64,000 nt of DNA from Physcomitrium patens (lineage: Eukaryota; Streptophyta; Bryopsida; Funariales; Funariaceae): NCBI RefSeq assembly GCF_000002425.4, contig NC_037264.1:8054355-8118354 (forward strand), read 5' to 3'. The position numbers and the translations under genes were made by a program. The notes beneath the pieces are model-generated. The model did not search any database, was not told the origin of the DNA, and saw only the letters and a list, made by a program, of their open reading frames with translations. Below are positions 12,738 to 23,093 of the stretch, in pieces. Numbering within the stretch: the first letter of the stretch is position 1; every line of letters begins with the position of its first letter.

Positions 12738-13347
12738 TATCATAGACATATATATTTATTTCAATGGTTACTTATATGATTACATAGAAGTAGATAAATA
12801 TAGATTAATTTCATAAAGTCTTTTAGAGAAGCTTCTTAAAAGCTTCATAGATGTAATTTTGACTTTAGATGTATTTGTAGGATAGAAACTTCGCCAACCA
12901 GTTAACCACGTGTTAGTAGCTTGTGCAACAAGTTAACTCCATATAGTAGCTTATGGAATAAATTAAATCTATATAGTAGCTTGTGGAATAAATTAACTTT
13001 GTATAGTAGCTTGTGGAACAAGCTAACTATGAGGCGCATACATAGATAACTTGCCTTGCAATTTAAGACATGTGGCTAGCAAAGTCAACACATGTTGGAG
13101 GTCCTATAGAATATTGTCACATAGCTCTTAGTTAGAAAGTATATATGGAGGCAAGAGTGAAGCCTTCTTCACTCTTGTCAATGCCTTTATAGTCTTTAGT
13201 CTTGTTCCAAGACTTTCTAATCTTCTTGTTTTTGGCCATAGCCATTGTAGTTCAATATTATATTATCTTTAAGTGACTTTCTAGTTCCTTTCAATGACAG
13301 AAGAGTGTATTGAGGATTTTCTTTCTTCGAGATTCATATCCTTGATA
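12738..13347 (+). repeat. 3' LTR of the gypsy element
   Basis: About 610 bp, homologous to 7640-7934 and to the solo LTR at 28952-29419. It holds a CACGTG (near 12908) and a four-unit 30-bp tandem repeat that the left LTR lacks. It ends near CTTGATA, a worn form of the family's TTGACA end. Confidence 0.85.
12914..13033 (+). repeat. 30-bp tandem repeat, four units, inside an LTR
   Basis: Four consecutive 30-bp units, each beginning TAGTAGCTT, start at 12914, 12944, 12974 and 13004. The left LTR of the same element has a single equivalent unit, so the array grew in one LTR or shrank in the other. Confidence 0.9.
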
Positions 13348-13651
13348 TAGGATCTGTTTTTGAACCAGGTTGACAACCAATCTTTTCTTGGTATCAATTT
13401 TTGATAATTTGAGATAAATTTTGCTTTAACTTATTGCTAATTCTCTTCTAAACATGTCAATTTCTTATTTCATTTATTTTGATTTGATCCATTTATACCT
13501 TTGTAAAGTACAAAAGGCATCATTAAGATTAAATGTTTTACTACCTTTCTATAATTTATCATTGTTTTTCTATTGCATCTTTCTACTGGGCTCTTCTAAA
13601 ATAACATCACATTTTTTTTTTTTCACCATATAGTTGTTGTGCTACTAGACA
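13348..13651 (-). mobile_element. Family-B repeat copy 2, second segment (5' side)
   Basis: The complement of this stretch aligns with the first 300 bp of family-B copies 3 and 4, for example AGAAGAGCCC (complement near 13590) and the AACTATATGG start (complement near 13633). It is the missing 5' part of the copy that stops at 7634, displaced by the gypsy insertion. Confidence 0.7.
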
Positions 13652-15075
13652 ACACTACTCCAATCCCTTCAAAATAGCCTCTTTAACCACTACCACAATT
13701 CCCTTAAAATAGCCTCTTGAAGCAACAACTCCACTAATACTTCTGCCCATACCACAAGATCCAATCAAACAACACATCAGCCCAAGTAGCTTGATGAGTC
13801 GTCTCAACCTCCATCTTAGAACCTATAAGCTTCATAGGATTGTCCAGAATGGAAGGCCTCGATCATGGACGAATACAGATCCATCCTAAAAAATGATGTG
13901 TGGCACCTAACAGATTTGTCCCCTGGAAAATCCGCAACATCCACAAGATGGATATTCAAAGCAATAATAAGCCCCAATGGAGAACTGTTGAAATGGAAAA
14001 GTAGGCTTGTAGTTTTCCGATCACATGGTACTCTAAGAAGCAGCCAACCGTCGCTCTGTCGTCATCCGAGGCTGAATACATGGCTTTGGCAGAAGCTTCA
14101 AAAACCGCATCCTGGCTCATCACGTTACTTGAAGATCTACACTTTGAAATACAAAGGCCAATTCGTCTTCACTGCGACAATATTGGAAGTATCACGATGG
14201 CTATTAACCCAAGGATAAATCCATGTACCCGTCACATTGCCACTCATTACCATTTTACTCGCGAGAAAATCGCAAGTGGCGATCTCGAGCTAGAGTATGT
14301 GCCTTCTCTCGAACAGTTAGCGGATATCTTCACAAAGCCATTGGGCTGGTCCTTGTTCGAGAAACTCAGAAACACACTCAATATGGTCGATATTGATAGC
14401 CTCGTCAGGAAATCCTAGACATCTCTACCTTTCTCCTTCTTCCGTTTTCTCTTCTCCTTCTTCAATGCTCCTCTCCTCATCATGAGCACCACAGAAGGCC
14501 ATAGACACTCTCTGTGGGAGCTGACCCTTATGCTTTCTTGAATACCCCTTTACTAAAGGTTCTCATGGATCGTCTGCTCGAGAGCGTAGACAACCAACTC
14601 AAACACTGCCGATAGTCAAGCTCCAACTTTGCCCCCAATATCTCCAGTAAGGCCGCAATCTGCTCGTCGCGCTCAACTGGGAAGTTTAAATTTTATGTAG
14701 TCAAAGTAGGTAGACAACCTGGGATTTATTTCTCCTGGTTCGAATGCGAACCGCTAGTCAATCACTTCAAAGGGACTAAATATAAGGGTTTCCAAATGAT
14801 GCGTGACGCCGAAAGCTATCTTCACAGAAAAGATTCACTTAAGCTTCCATTAGCATTGATACATGCGGGGCGGGGAGGAGGTGTTGAACATTGCCCTTGT
14901 GTTTGACGGCACGTTCTCTACATAGGGAATGTAGACATATTATTGACTTATATTGCTGCTTGAGCAAAATAATTCAGTTGGTTTTGTTTAGCCTATACGG
15001 GCTGACCTTGCGTTTCCTAGTGGTTATCTTTGACGTTTACCTTGTGTTGCTTATGTTATTCCATGATTATCATTT
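13652..15075 (+). mobile_element. Ty1/copia fragment with 3' LTR remnant
   Basis: Holds the start of the reverse transcriptase region (about 13865-14015, readable STRWIFKA), the RNase H end (about 14050-14418, readable SEAEYMALAEA and ADIFTKPLG) and an LTR part from TGTTGAACATT at 14882 to about 15075. Only a portion of a full element remains. The LTR part is roughly 90% identical by eye to the inverted copy at 27350-27556. Base composition is much less AT-rich than the neighbouring fossils, suggesting a younger copy. Confidence 0.85.
14882..15075 (+). repeat. Copia LTR part, inverted relative to 27350-27556
   Basis: Starts TGTTGAACATTGCCC. Aligned by eye with the complement of 27556 downward, about 16 differences were counted over some 180 bases. 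The match fades after about 15060. Confidence 0.8.
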
Positions 15076-16180
15076 GTTTCTAGTCAACGGGGTAGGACAA
15101 CTATTGGCGAGGTTCATAAGCATCTGATCACGAGGCACATTACTGGACACAGAACTATGTTTTTTGTACCCGGATGGAGTACCCAGATGCCCGTTCAATC
15201 TTAAAGCACAGGGTCCTAGAAACTTATATTCTGATAGTTATGGGCATTGTTTCAGGATTCATTAATATTTGGATCAGCCCTCGTGCAAAATTGGGTGATG
15301 TTGTAAAAACCATGACAGTGAATTTCTTTCCCTGTCTGAATTGAGAGCACACAATTTGGAGTAAAGGGAAGACGCATTCCAAATGAACCCACTTGTTGAG
15401 CACATCTCTGGAGTTGATTTTACTTGCAAGTGGGTGTTTGTGTTTGTTCATCCATTTGAGTTCAACTAATTGAGATGTAGAATGGTTGAGGTTTGACTTT
15501 GTTGAAATATGTTGTTGAAGACACTCTATCGTGTTGTGATTTTTATATATAAATATATATAAAAGAAAATTCTATTGAATACATAACTTTGTATTTTTTA
15601 GACGATAATTTTCAATTTAAGAGTTTCAGAATAGTTAGTAAAAATATGAACTACATTTTATTTTATTGTTATTGGTTTTTTGCATTATTCACAACTATGA
15701 TTATTGGATAAGAAGTTGTATTAGATTAACTGATATAATATAAAGAGTAAACGTAAAACAGTATGTTAAAACTGTATAAATCCTCCTTCAAAAGGATTAT
15801 TATTCCTCAATTTTAATGAATTGCAAATCTAAATAGAAATCACAAATTTAATTACTAACCTTTAAAATATGAAACCAACATATCAACCTAGAAAATAGCA
15901 AGCATTTTACACATAGAATTGTAATAAACCTCCTTCTAAAGAACTTATTTTATAAGAAAGTAAGAAAACTTGAAAAAAAATCATACACCACATATTTATC
16001 ACGATCCACCAAATGAAGGACCACCATTGCTGCCAAATAAAGCCAATTGTAGACATTGAAGTGCTGAGTCCTTTTGAATATTCCTTGTGATATACGCCCA
16101 CAAACTCAACCCAATCCAAAAATTAAAAATTAAATGTAATGAATGGGGAGAGGGGGATTTTCAACCATTGGATACCCTAA
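15076..16180. other. Intergenic stretch, left edge of the gene island
   Basis: Composition changes from mixed to AT-rich and back. No supported gene seen; short reading frames here look like chance. Confidence 0.5.
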
Positions 16181-16199
16181 AAATACCCTAAAAATACCC

Positions 16200-16973
16200 C
16201 CGCAAAACCCAATAGGAATCCTCTCACGCAAGGAAAACGAAAAAGTAAAAGTAAAACCGAGAAAGAAAAAGGAAAAAGGGGAACGTGGGAACGTGGGGGA
16301 GCCCGAGGGCTGCTGCTGGCTGGTCCATTGTGTGGCCGTGGGTGGTCAATCCAGCAGCGTATTTTTACTACCGTGAGAGGTGGTGGAATCGGGTGGAAAT
16401 GCGTGTGTTTCTTTTTCACTTTTGTGGGTTTTTCTTTTTTTAAAAAAATCCTTTTTGGATGGCGAGGTGTGTCTGTATGCGAGGCTCGTGGAGGAGGAGC
16501 GTCCTAAAGCGCGGCCTGGCTTGAGAGACTCACTCTGCCTTTGACTGTGGCGGATGCGCGTTGCTGCGCCCCTCCGGGCTCCGTGTTCTCGTCGTCGTTC
16601 GTTCGTAGTCTCTCGCCTGGACTTTCGTATAAGGTCTTTGGGTTCTCAGGTAGTGGTCTTGAGTTGGGTTATCATTGATATTGTGGGGTTTGGTCGTGTT
16701 GTGGAAATTTTGCACGGTGGGCAGCAGCTTGTGAGACTTGATGCAAATTGTGAAATGCCCCTGTCGTATCAACTTTCGTGGAGCTCTGAGGCGTTCCATG
16801 ACTGCAGCAACGCATTGCGTGTGGTGATCAGGAGTTTCAGCTTCCCTGACATTGACTGGAGGGAGGATCATTTGCTAGTGTTTTTGCCTGAAGAGCGGAG
16901 TGCCAACGTTGTTGAAGTTCGTTCCGATCGGGTTTTAATTGCGTCACTGTGATCCAGAGGATTTTGCGTCACA
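16200..16973 (+). promoter_or_regulatory. GC-rich promoter and long 5' leader, with a 132-codon upstream reading frame
   Basis: Base composition jumps to GC-rich from about 16200, as expected for a plant promoter and leader before the start codon at 16974. An upstream frame runs from ATG at 16554 to its stop at 16952, 21 bases before the main ATG. Its second half has a protein-like composition, so it could be a regulatory upstream ORF or a separate short protein. The antisense frame over the same bases looks like a shadow. Where transcription starts and whether the leader is spliced cannot be seen. Confidence 0.4.
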
Positions 16974-17511
16974 ATGGCGCAGATGTTGTTGAAAGAAGCG
17001 GCGGATTTGGGGTTCATGATAGCGTTCCGCTTCTATGGGCGAAACCCCGAAACAGGGCCAAGGTTTTACCACCCTCCACGTTCTGATGATGGCCGTGATT
17101 GCGCGGAAGCATCGACTGCTTCTTCATCCTGCAGTGTCAGAAGACACTCGCCGGTGAGGCGACATGGCTTGGCGGGGGCGGCATCTATCATTTTACCGAG
17201 TCTTTCAGCCCCAAGTTTTCCGATCCATCTCTCGAGCGGAAGCTTTCCAGATCTCGGTCAGTGCCCTCCCATTGAGATTCCTGTCCTTGGTTTGCTTGCT
17301 CTCAATGAATTGTATTGTTGATTACTTTTAAGCTTTGGAGATCTGTGCTATACAGACACTTGCATTGGACTTTTAAGGTATTTGAGCTTAGAAAGATATG
17401 CTTATTCGTCTCTGGGTAACCTGGGCTTTGCCGACGGTGCTGATCTATGTTGTTTTTGTTTCAGATGGAACTCTTCCTTCTCCGGCACCGCATAGTGTAG
17501 GAGCCCACTAA
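16974..17511 (+). CDS. Probable two-exon small protein gene, 109 residues, unidentified
   Basis: The proposed exons are 16974-17256 and 17465-17511. The ATG sits in a strong plant context (ACAATGGCG). The donor reads G|GTCAGT and the acceptor TTTGTTTCAG, preceded by a T-rich tract. Joining them keeps the frame (phase 1) and gives a C-terminus ending DGTLPSPAPHSVGAH. Without splicing, the frame continues to a stop at 17321. The protein starts MAQMLLKEAADLGFM, has a short FRFYGRNPETGPRFYHPP segment, then Ser, Arg and Pro-rich sequence with no membrane segment or known domain. I do not recognise a family. The gene structure rests on splice sites and codon use alone; a leader role of the upstream frame is possible. 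Confidence 0.45.
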
Positions 17512-18933
17512 CTTTAGCTCTTCATGGAAACCCTAGTGAGCATTCTTTAGTGCTGCTTGTCAGTTCAACACCTACTCACGATGCAATTATTCTGTGTCGT
17601 TTGTCCTGTTTTCCTGGCAATCGCATCGAATGGATTACTTAGGTTTTACAATTGTTGGACACAAGGATTTCTTTTATATTAGTGAAACTTTTGAAAGATG
17701 GACATCAATTTGTCTGAACGGATTCCACATTCATGAATATAAAACTCAGAGATATAGTGGAGTTCCGCAATATGTTGACGACGATGGGTAGTGATAGAAA
17801 CTGAAGTTGGATTGAAGATTTGTGGAAACTGGTCACATTATTTTTTGAGATCAAAATCTCGAGAAGAGACTAATTCTTTCTTGTATCTAGTTCCATTTGA
17901 TAAAAAAAAATTATTTAATGTCAATATACATTACAATATTGTTAAGAAATATTCAACGATGTGTAGTGTCAACATGTTTCTGTTTATGGAAATGTTAAAT
18001 ACGCTGAAACTCAAGTTAAGAGATTCTTAATGGTGTACCTCCTTCAGTTTCAATGAAATTTACATGGCTAGTCACTTCCTCTGTATGGACGAATCTCGTC
18101 ACTAATCAGCAATTTTATACTTGCCATTGAGGTAATTCAAACAAGTCTCGCGTTGCAAGAAACCTATGCTTCGATGTGAACAGCAGCATCCCGTCTGACG
18201 ATCTTCAATCATGTTGGCAGACATGCAAGTTATTTGAGACATTGCTGTAACACGTCTGACATGGTGAGCGGAATTGAGATGGGCTTGTAAAATGCAAGGC
18301 AGCAAGTCACATGGCTCAGTAGCGAACGTTAAAGCTTCGCCGTAGCAGATTGGAGGATTGAGAATTCAAGATGAAAAGTGCCTCATTTCACAAACTCTAT
18401 CCACCTGCCACCAGACCAGTAAAGCTCGAGAAAATCGTGGAAGCAGAACTGTTCGTGCCTAGATTAATTTTGTCGTTCAAAGGATTCGATTCACCATGAT
18501 GAGAATGCAGGACCATTGAAACAGCACCGTGTTTCAGAACCCTTCGATTGTACTGTGATTGGTTTCACGGTTTACTTGATGAAATTATCAAAAAGAATTC
18601 GGAATTCAAAAAAAGATTTACTGATGCCCATCAGATGGACATTGTGGCACCAGACTTTACTGTCTCATTGTAAACTGTTTGATGCTTGAATACTGAAGAC
18701 ACCTTCCGTAAATGTCACTCGCTCTGAGAATCTCGAGGTGAAACTAATTAGGTCTGACGGAGAAAACTGGTGTGGCGAGGAAGTAGTCCTAGACAGACTG
18801 GAAGTTGAAGTTAATATGAAACTCAATCGTGTACCTAGAAGTTCATTGATAGAATCCAATTGATGCAATCCGATGAACTGCTCCATCCAATGGTGTTGTC
18901 CGCGGGGATTCAGGATCCGAGAGATCTACATCC
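17512..18933. other. Intergenic stretch, no supported gene
   Basis: Probably includes the 3' UTR of the gene ending at 17511. A minus-strand frame of 73 codons (ATG at 18886, stop near 18665) lies downstream of the 196-residue frame and could be 3' sequence or a further exon of it. The stop region of that frame overlaps a GTGAGG donor-like site, so splicing into this stretch cannot be excluded. Confidence 0.4.
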
Positions 18934-19524
18934 TCACTCAATCGAAGGCATTACGACCTGGGAACCGCTGGGTAGAGGAAAAGCATTATCCGCGTCATAA
19001 ATCCAGTCGATCTTGTCCTCGAGATACAAATGCGCAGATTCCCGGAAGTCTGGATCAATTCCCACGGTGGCTTCGATGTCATCAACCATGCCCTGGAACT
19101 GGCAAGCTGTGCAGCATTGATTCCCTACCAATTGAGAGGGCTGAAACGTGCTGGCCAATAGCATGAGCTGGGTGGTGCCGAGGTTGAGGGCAATGGCGGT
19201 GGCAGACAGAGATTGGGCCAGAATGTCTCCATTGATGGCCGCGAGCCTGGCCGCGGGGACAATGGAGGTGGCAACTGTGATCTGGCGGAGCTTGCTCTTG
19301 TTGTCACGTTGAATTCCGATGTGGGTGTGCATCTCACCGCGACCTGGGGCGGCGCCTGGAAAGATCCGCAGCTGTGCAATCAGGAGGGCAATGAATCCCC
19401 ATTTGCTAGCTCCCGCAACATCGCCCTGCAAGGACCCGGGAGCCAAATCCTTCCGAAAACTCATGCTTCCAACTTCGACATCGAAAACTGGACCGCGCTC
19501 ATTAATTACCATCTGCGACAACAT
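18934..19524 (-). CDS. Uncharacterised 196-residue reading frame
   Basis: A minus-strand frame from ATG at 19524 to a stop at 18934. A stop lies in frame shortly upstream, so within this exon the first ATG is the natural start. Third positions are rich in G and C through most of its length, the pattern of a used moss coding region, while overlapping frames on both strands have compositions typical of shadows. The protein has a hydrophobic stretch near residues 38-48 (GFIALLIAQL) and an Ala/Leu-rich middle (AARLAAINGDILAQSL, TQLMLLAS). It has a CC-x2-C group (CCTAC) and an acidic C-terminal third (YLEDKIDWIYDAD). I do not recognise the family. It lies 1.25 kb from RBCS on the same strand. It may be one exon of a larger gene: a GTGAGG donor-like site overlaps its stop codon. 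Confidence 0.5.
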   Translation of the reverse strand: MLSQMVINERGPVFDVEVGSMSFRKDLAPGSLQGDVAGASKWGFIALLIAQLRIFPGAAPGRGEMHTHIGIQRDNKSKLRQITVATSIVPAARLAAINGDILAQSLSATAIALNLGTTQLMLLASTFQPSQLVGNQCCTACQFQGMVDDIEATVGIDPDFRESAHLYLEDKIDWIYDADNAFPLPSGSQVVMPSIE

Positions 19525-20777
19525 CTGCAAGCCTTGGTCTCGCTCTCAAAGCACAATATTCTCGTAGCAGCAGATCGAGTATTCGCAGGTCTCCTGACTT
19601 CGTTGTATCGGTACACTCAACAGGAGACAAGCATTGTTAGCACTCGCAACTTCCATTCTCACAAAATCCAATCCCCATTTCGACAGCTCTCAAACCAGAT
19701 GACACAAACATAGTATGTGTCAATCTGGGCATCTAATCGAAGCTCCAGGAGTCCGATCGTTTCAATCCGCTGTGACACATGACGATGAATGGAAACAGAC
19801 ATATAAGCTTAAAAACTGTTAAGAAGAACAAATAAGCTTAACACCAACATAATATCAATATTGACAACTTGTTGGCACAAAAACAGTTTGTAATTGATCA
19901 ATAAATAATGCTTGAAGACATAACCATTTGCATGTTTTTCTATGAATAAAAAAATAAATGAACGTGTTTAAATATGTATATTTATATGATTGTTGTAAAT
20001 ATTTCCTTAAGAAATTGACTACTACATTTTTTTATATATTTCTTTACCCTCACAGCGACAGCCACTGACTGTTTTGTCACTCAGGTTTACGGCACCAAGC
20101 CTTCCTCGAATGGCCGTAAGCACTGTGGCCACCATGATTTGTGAAGTGGTTCAAAGACAGATGTTGTAATCAAAAACCATAATCCTGCCAGCCCTTCAAA
20201 AGGAATCAAACCATTTCCACTGCGTTAATTCTGAACAACTCCTAGTTACCAACAAGTCTGACGTACAAAAACTGATCGACGATTCCATATGATATCACAC
20301 CTGCATGTACACACGTAGTAGTAAAAGTTCTGAGGGCAGAAACATATCAGTTAGTATTTTTCAAGAGGGGTTCATCAGGATACGTCTTCAGCATTGATGC
20401 AGACTGAACATGTTTCACTTCACTGTTTCAAGTAGTGGATCGCCTTACGAATTTAAAGAGATATCTCGCTTCTGTGCCCCTCATCAGTTCGGATCCATCT
20501 TAATTTCAACGGTAATTCAGCCTCTTCGAACTTTCCAACTATGAAACAGTACCTTCGCGGGTGCGTCGGTGGCTTATTCACAGGAGTCGGGTTAATCTTT
20601 TAATACTCGCGGCTGCAACTTGACCAGTTGTTTCAGGACATGGTGATTCACTCAGCAGCGTTACTATTGATCAATACCATAAAGCTGCCTTCTCTTATTC
20701 TATTATGAGCCAAAGGCGAGTAGTGTACATGAGTTTTGAGCAAATCCCTATGCCTCTCTACTAGCTACATTGATCAT
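19525..20777. other. Intergenic stretch downstream of RBCS
   Basis: Includes the expected 3' UTR of RBCS on the minus strand and the upstream region of the 196-residue frame. No further gene seen. Confidence 0.5.
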
Positions 20778-21618
20778 CTAGTTAGGCCTGGCAACCAAGA
20801 AGCCGCAGATTTGCACCTGCTTCACGTTATCGAAGCCCAATACGCGCACCCAGCAGTTGGGGAAGGTCGTCTTGCACTCTTGAATTTCCCTCAACACCTG
20901 GGCAGAGTCATTGCACCCGAACATTGGCAATTTCCACATGGTCCAGTAGCGGCCATCGTAGTACCCAGGGCTAGAGTTGTTGTCCCGGGACACACCTTTT
21001 GAGTTCTGAAATCGAGACGCACAATTTAGAGGTTGCCAATCTGCAGTCCTTACATCTTACAGATCTTCGCAAAGTTGAGTGAGCGAAAGGCACTGGTTAT
21101 CACTTACCAGGTCGAACTCGAGGCAGGGGATGAGCTTCTGCTGGATCATGTACTCCACCTGCTTGGCAATGGCCTCATCTGACAATGGGGGCAAGTACGA
21201 GAAGGTCTCAAACTTGGTCATGCCGATGGGGTTCCACACCTGCGCACATGGTTTGCGTTTAAAACTGTGCCCTTAAGAATCAACAGAGCTTCCCCCAAGT
21301 ATTGCTTCTCAAAAGCAGGAGCATTGTATAGACGTATGTGAAGTGAACAAAATTTCAAGACAATCAGATACACCAGACTAGGAATCACCCACATCACAGA
21401 ACACAAATCAGTTGTCACGGCTGCTACACCTGCATGCATTGCACACGGCTGCCGTTCTGAACGGAGCTCAACTTCTGGCTCTTGGAGGCGAAGAAGGTGG
21501 GTCCCTTGAGGCAGGTGGAAGCCTTGACAGTGACAGAGTCAGAGGAGGCAACCGACGAGGAGGCCGCAGCGAATACAGCTGGGGCCACAACGGTGGAGCA
21601 GGCAACAGTGGACGCCAT
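20778..21618 (-). CDS. RBCS: Ribulose-bisphosphate carboxylase small subunit precursor, 182 residues, 3 exons
   Basis: Nuclear gene for the Rubisco small subunit, imported into the chloroplast, where eight copies cap the large-subunit octamer. Minus-strand exons are 21618-21430 (63 codons), 21239-21108 (44 codons) and 21005-20778 (75 codons plus stop). All introns are GT-AG, phase 0, of 190 and 102 bp. The first donor is CAG|GTGTAG and the second CTG|GTAAGT. The third exon starts after TTTCAG, giving the join [11 protein letters not shown]. Residues 1-61 are a Ser/Ala/Val-rich transit peptide; processing is expected between Cys61 and Met62, before [20 protein letters not shown]. The signature [17 protein letters not shown] and the C-terminal [18 protein letters not shown] are intact. 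Length matches the land-plant norm. Nothing in the sequence suggests a pseudogene. Plant genomes normally have several RBCS copies; whether others lie nearby cannot be seen. Confidence 0.97.
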
Positions 21619-22020
21619 AGTGCAGAAGCTGCTCCCCTGCTCGATGCTGGGAGAATTCAGAAAGTGGTGAAGTGAGCGATAGGTAGCGAGTTTCTGATTT
21701 GATCAGATCGTCTGCAGGGGCGGTATTAAGCACATCGGGGGAGGGACCGCTGCAGCAGTGGTTTGCGAGTAGACAATCAATCATGTCCACATGAATGGGA
21801 TGCACGACTTCGGACTGGATTGGGCCGATTCGACGAACAAATGGTCGTTGGCGGCAGTTGTTTCAGGCCGTCCGGAAACTGGGTCTGAGTCGACTTGGAC
21901 GAGCATGGACGGATTTTGGACAACGCGTGGACGAAAGGACGACGGTTGGAAACAATAGCCAATGTTGGCGTTAATTTGAAGCTAGAAATGCGCCGCTTTG
22001 GGGGACACACCTCCAAACTG
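21619..22020 (-). promoter_or_regulatory. RBCS upstream region
   Basis: The 400 bp before the RBCS ATG are mixed in composition. On the minus strand a CCAAT (near 21821) and a weak TATA-like TTAATA (near 21724-21729) can be picked out; I saw no clear I-box or G-box. The promoter role follows from position; the individual motifs are weak. Confidence 0.35.
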
Positions 22021-22647
22021 GACTCATGTAGTCATCCAAGTATGCATGAATGAAATACAAGTTTTTGAAGTGGGGAATCCAAGGTGGGCTGCCTCCACTC
22101 ATTACTAAGGGCTTGCAAGAATCGTATATCTCTATAGGATTGTAGTATCTGTGTAATATTTTTCGTTTCCTCTGATACAAGACTTTTTAGAGAGACTCGC
22201 GCTTCGGAGTGCAATCTCGTCACTGAATTGTAATATTTTGTGTCCTTTGAAGCAGAGAAAAGCTGTTCCTCATCAATAGTTTACATCGGATAATGCTGAG
22301 CTACTTATCTTGTTCCTCTCGCTTCTTTCGAGCTGGTAGCTTGAGGGATCTTAGGGCTCCATGATATAACCGGGATAGCGGAACAACTGTAGATGAATTT
22401 GAAACCTTGGTGCTAGACTGTAGTCAATATGGCCCTCTGTTACATGCCACTAGTTGGCGAGTCGCACATTGTGCTGAAATTAGCTCTTCTTCCAGTATTT
22501 CGGACGTCTGAATTTCATATCTTTTGCTAAGTCTTTGCTCGTCTACAATACCCTATAGAGTGAGTACAGTTAAAGTTGCAGTTTCCTCAGAGTACTTCAC
22601 GATGTCCCGGTCGTTCACAACAACGCGCATGCCGGAGAGAGCAGATT
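22021..22647. other. Intergenic stretch between RBCS and the next minus-strand gene
   Basis: No supported gene. It likely includes the 3' UTR of the gene whose last exon ends at 22648. Confidence 0.45.
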
Positions 22648-23093
22648 TCAGCTCAATTCTTTGATTATGCTTCCTATCTGCACACTTTCTGAAAACACAA
22701 TGGGCATAAAACACAAAACGTGAGGCTGGTACCACTTGGTCACGAGTTCGTTGGTTGCAAACTCTTATCACAGGATCCCATCGCGAAAGGTAGTGATAAT
22801 AAAACCTTGAACAGAATCACTACAAACAAACATAAAGAATCACAAAGAAAACGATACATAACATCCACAGAGTAGCGTAAGGAGCATGTTACCCTTGGCT
22901 ATAGCATGAGTAAACTCACACATTGCTGCAGTCACTTCGGAAGCAGCAGCTGCTGCGACATTAGATGCTAGAGCAACTTCATTTGGAGGTGGCTCAACAA
23001 GAGGCCCTTCAGTGAGTGGAGATACTTTATCTGTTTCTTTTCCTCTAATACAGTGCGAAGTATTCATATTTTGAACTGAAGAAGTAAATACAC
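22648..23093 (-). CDS. Last two exons of an unidentified gene
   Basis: Two minus-strand exons with good splice sites. The first is 23093-22893 (201 bp), after acceptor TGCTTACAG and before donor CCAAGG|GTAACA. The second is 22688-22648, after GTGTTTTCAG. Read in phase they give a tail with SPLTEGPLVEPPPNE, an Ala-rich helix-like stretch (ALASNVAAAAASEVTAA) and FTHAIAKESVQIGSIIKELS before a TGA. The first exon starts inside a codon, so at least one upstream exon is needed; I could not place it with confidence. The longer open frame of the same strand (22771-22553) reads through the second exon in another phase and is less likely. I do not recognise the protein. It may be a live gene or a fragment left by rearrangement. 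Confidence 0.4.

Larger units (their letters stand above)
7640..13347 (+). mobile_element. Ty3/gypsy chromovirus fossil, with a nested family-B insertion
   Basis: A gypsy copy bounded by partial or full LTRs. The left LTR part is about 7640-7934 and the right LTR about 12738-13347. The flanking bases TAGGG (7635-7639) and TAGGA (13348-13352) look like a 5-bp target duplication with one difference. The remaining parts are the aspartic protease (about 9733-10160), reverse transcriptase (about 10450-11000), integrase (from about 11220, with an FWWPQM-like zinc-region motif) and a chromodomain near 12530-12610 (readable HWHGYHIS and TWEP), which places it among chromoviruses. The gag region is absent; the family-B repeat lies there instead. 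The element is broken with many changes. It is the same family as the copies at 52.2-59.4 kb and 62-64 kb and the solo LTR at 29 kb. Confidence 0.9.

Noticed and set aside
14735-14750. Possible tRNA T-arm at GGTTCGAATGCGAACC
   Set aside because: A simple six-base hairpin inside the copia fragment with no other tRNA arms.
16177-16871. Minus-strand frames in the GC-rich leader region
   Set aside because: Pro/Arg/His-rich translations typical of the wrong strand of GC-rich promoter sequence.
17594-18030. Two adjoining plus-strand frames after the small gene
   Set aside because: Composition is not coding-like and no splice sites join them to the upstream exons; they are more likely 3' UTR or spacer.
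19213-19713. A 166-codon plus-strand frame opposite the 196-residue frame
   Set aside because: The minus-strand frame has third-position GC bias and a more protein-like composition; the plus-strand frame looks like its shadow.
22553-22771. 72-codon minus-strand frame reading VVVNDRDIVKYSEE
   Set aside because: It runs across a good splice acceptor at 22689 in a phase that does not join the upstream exon.
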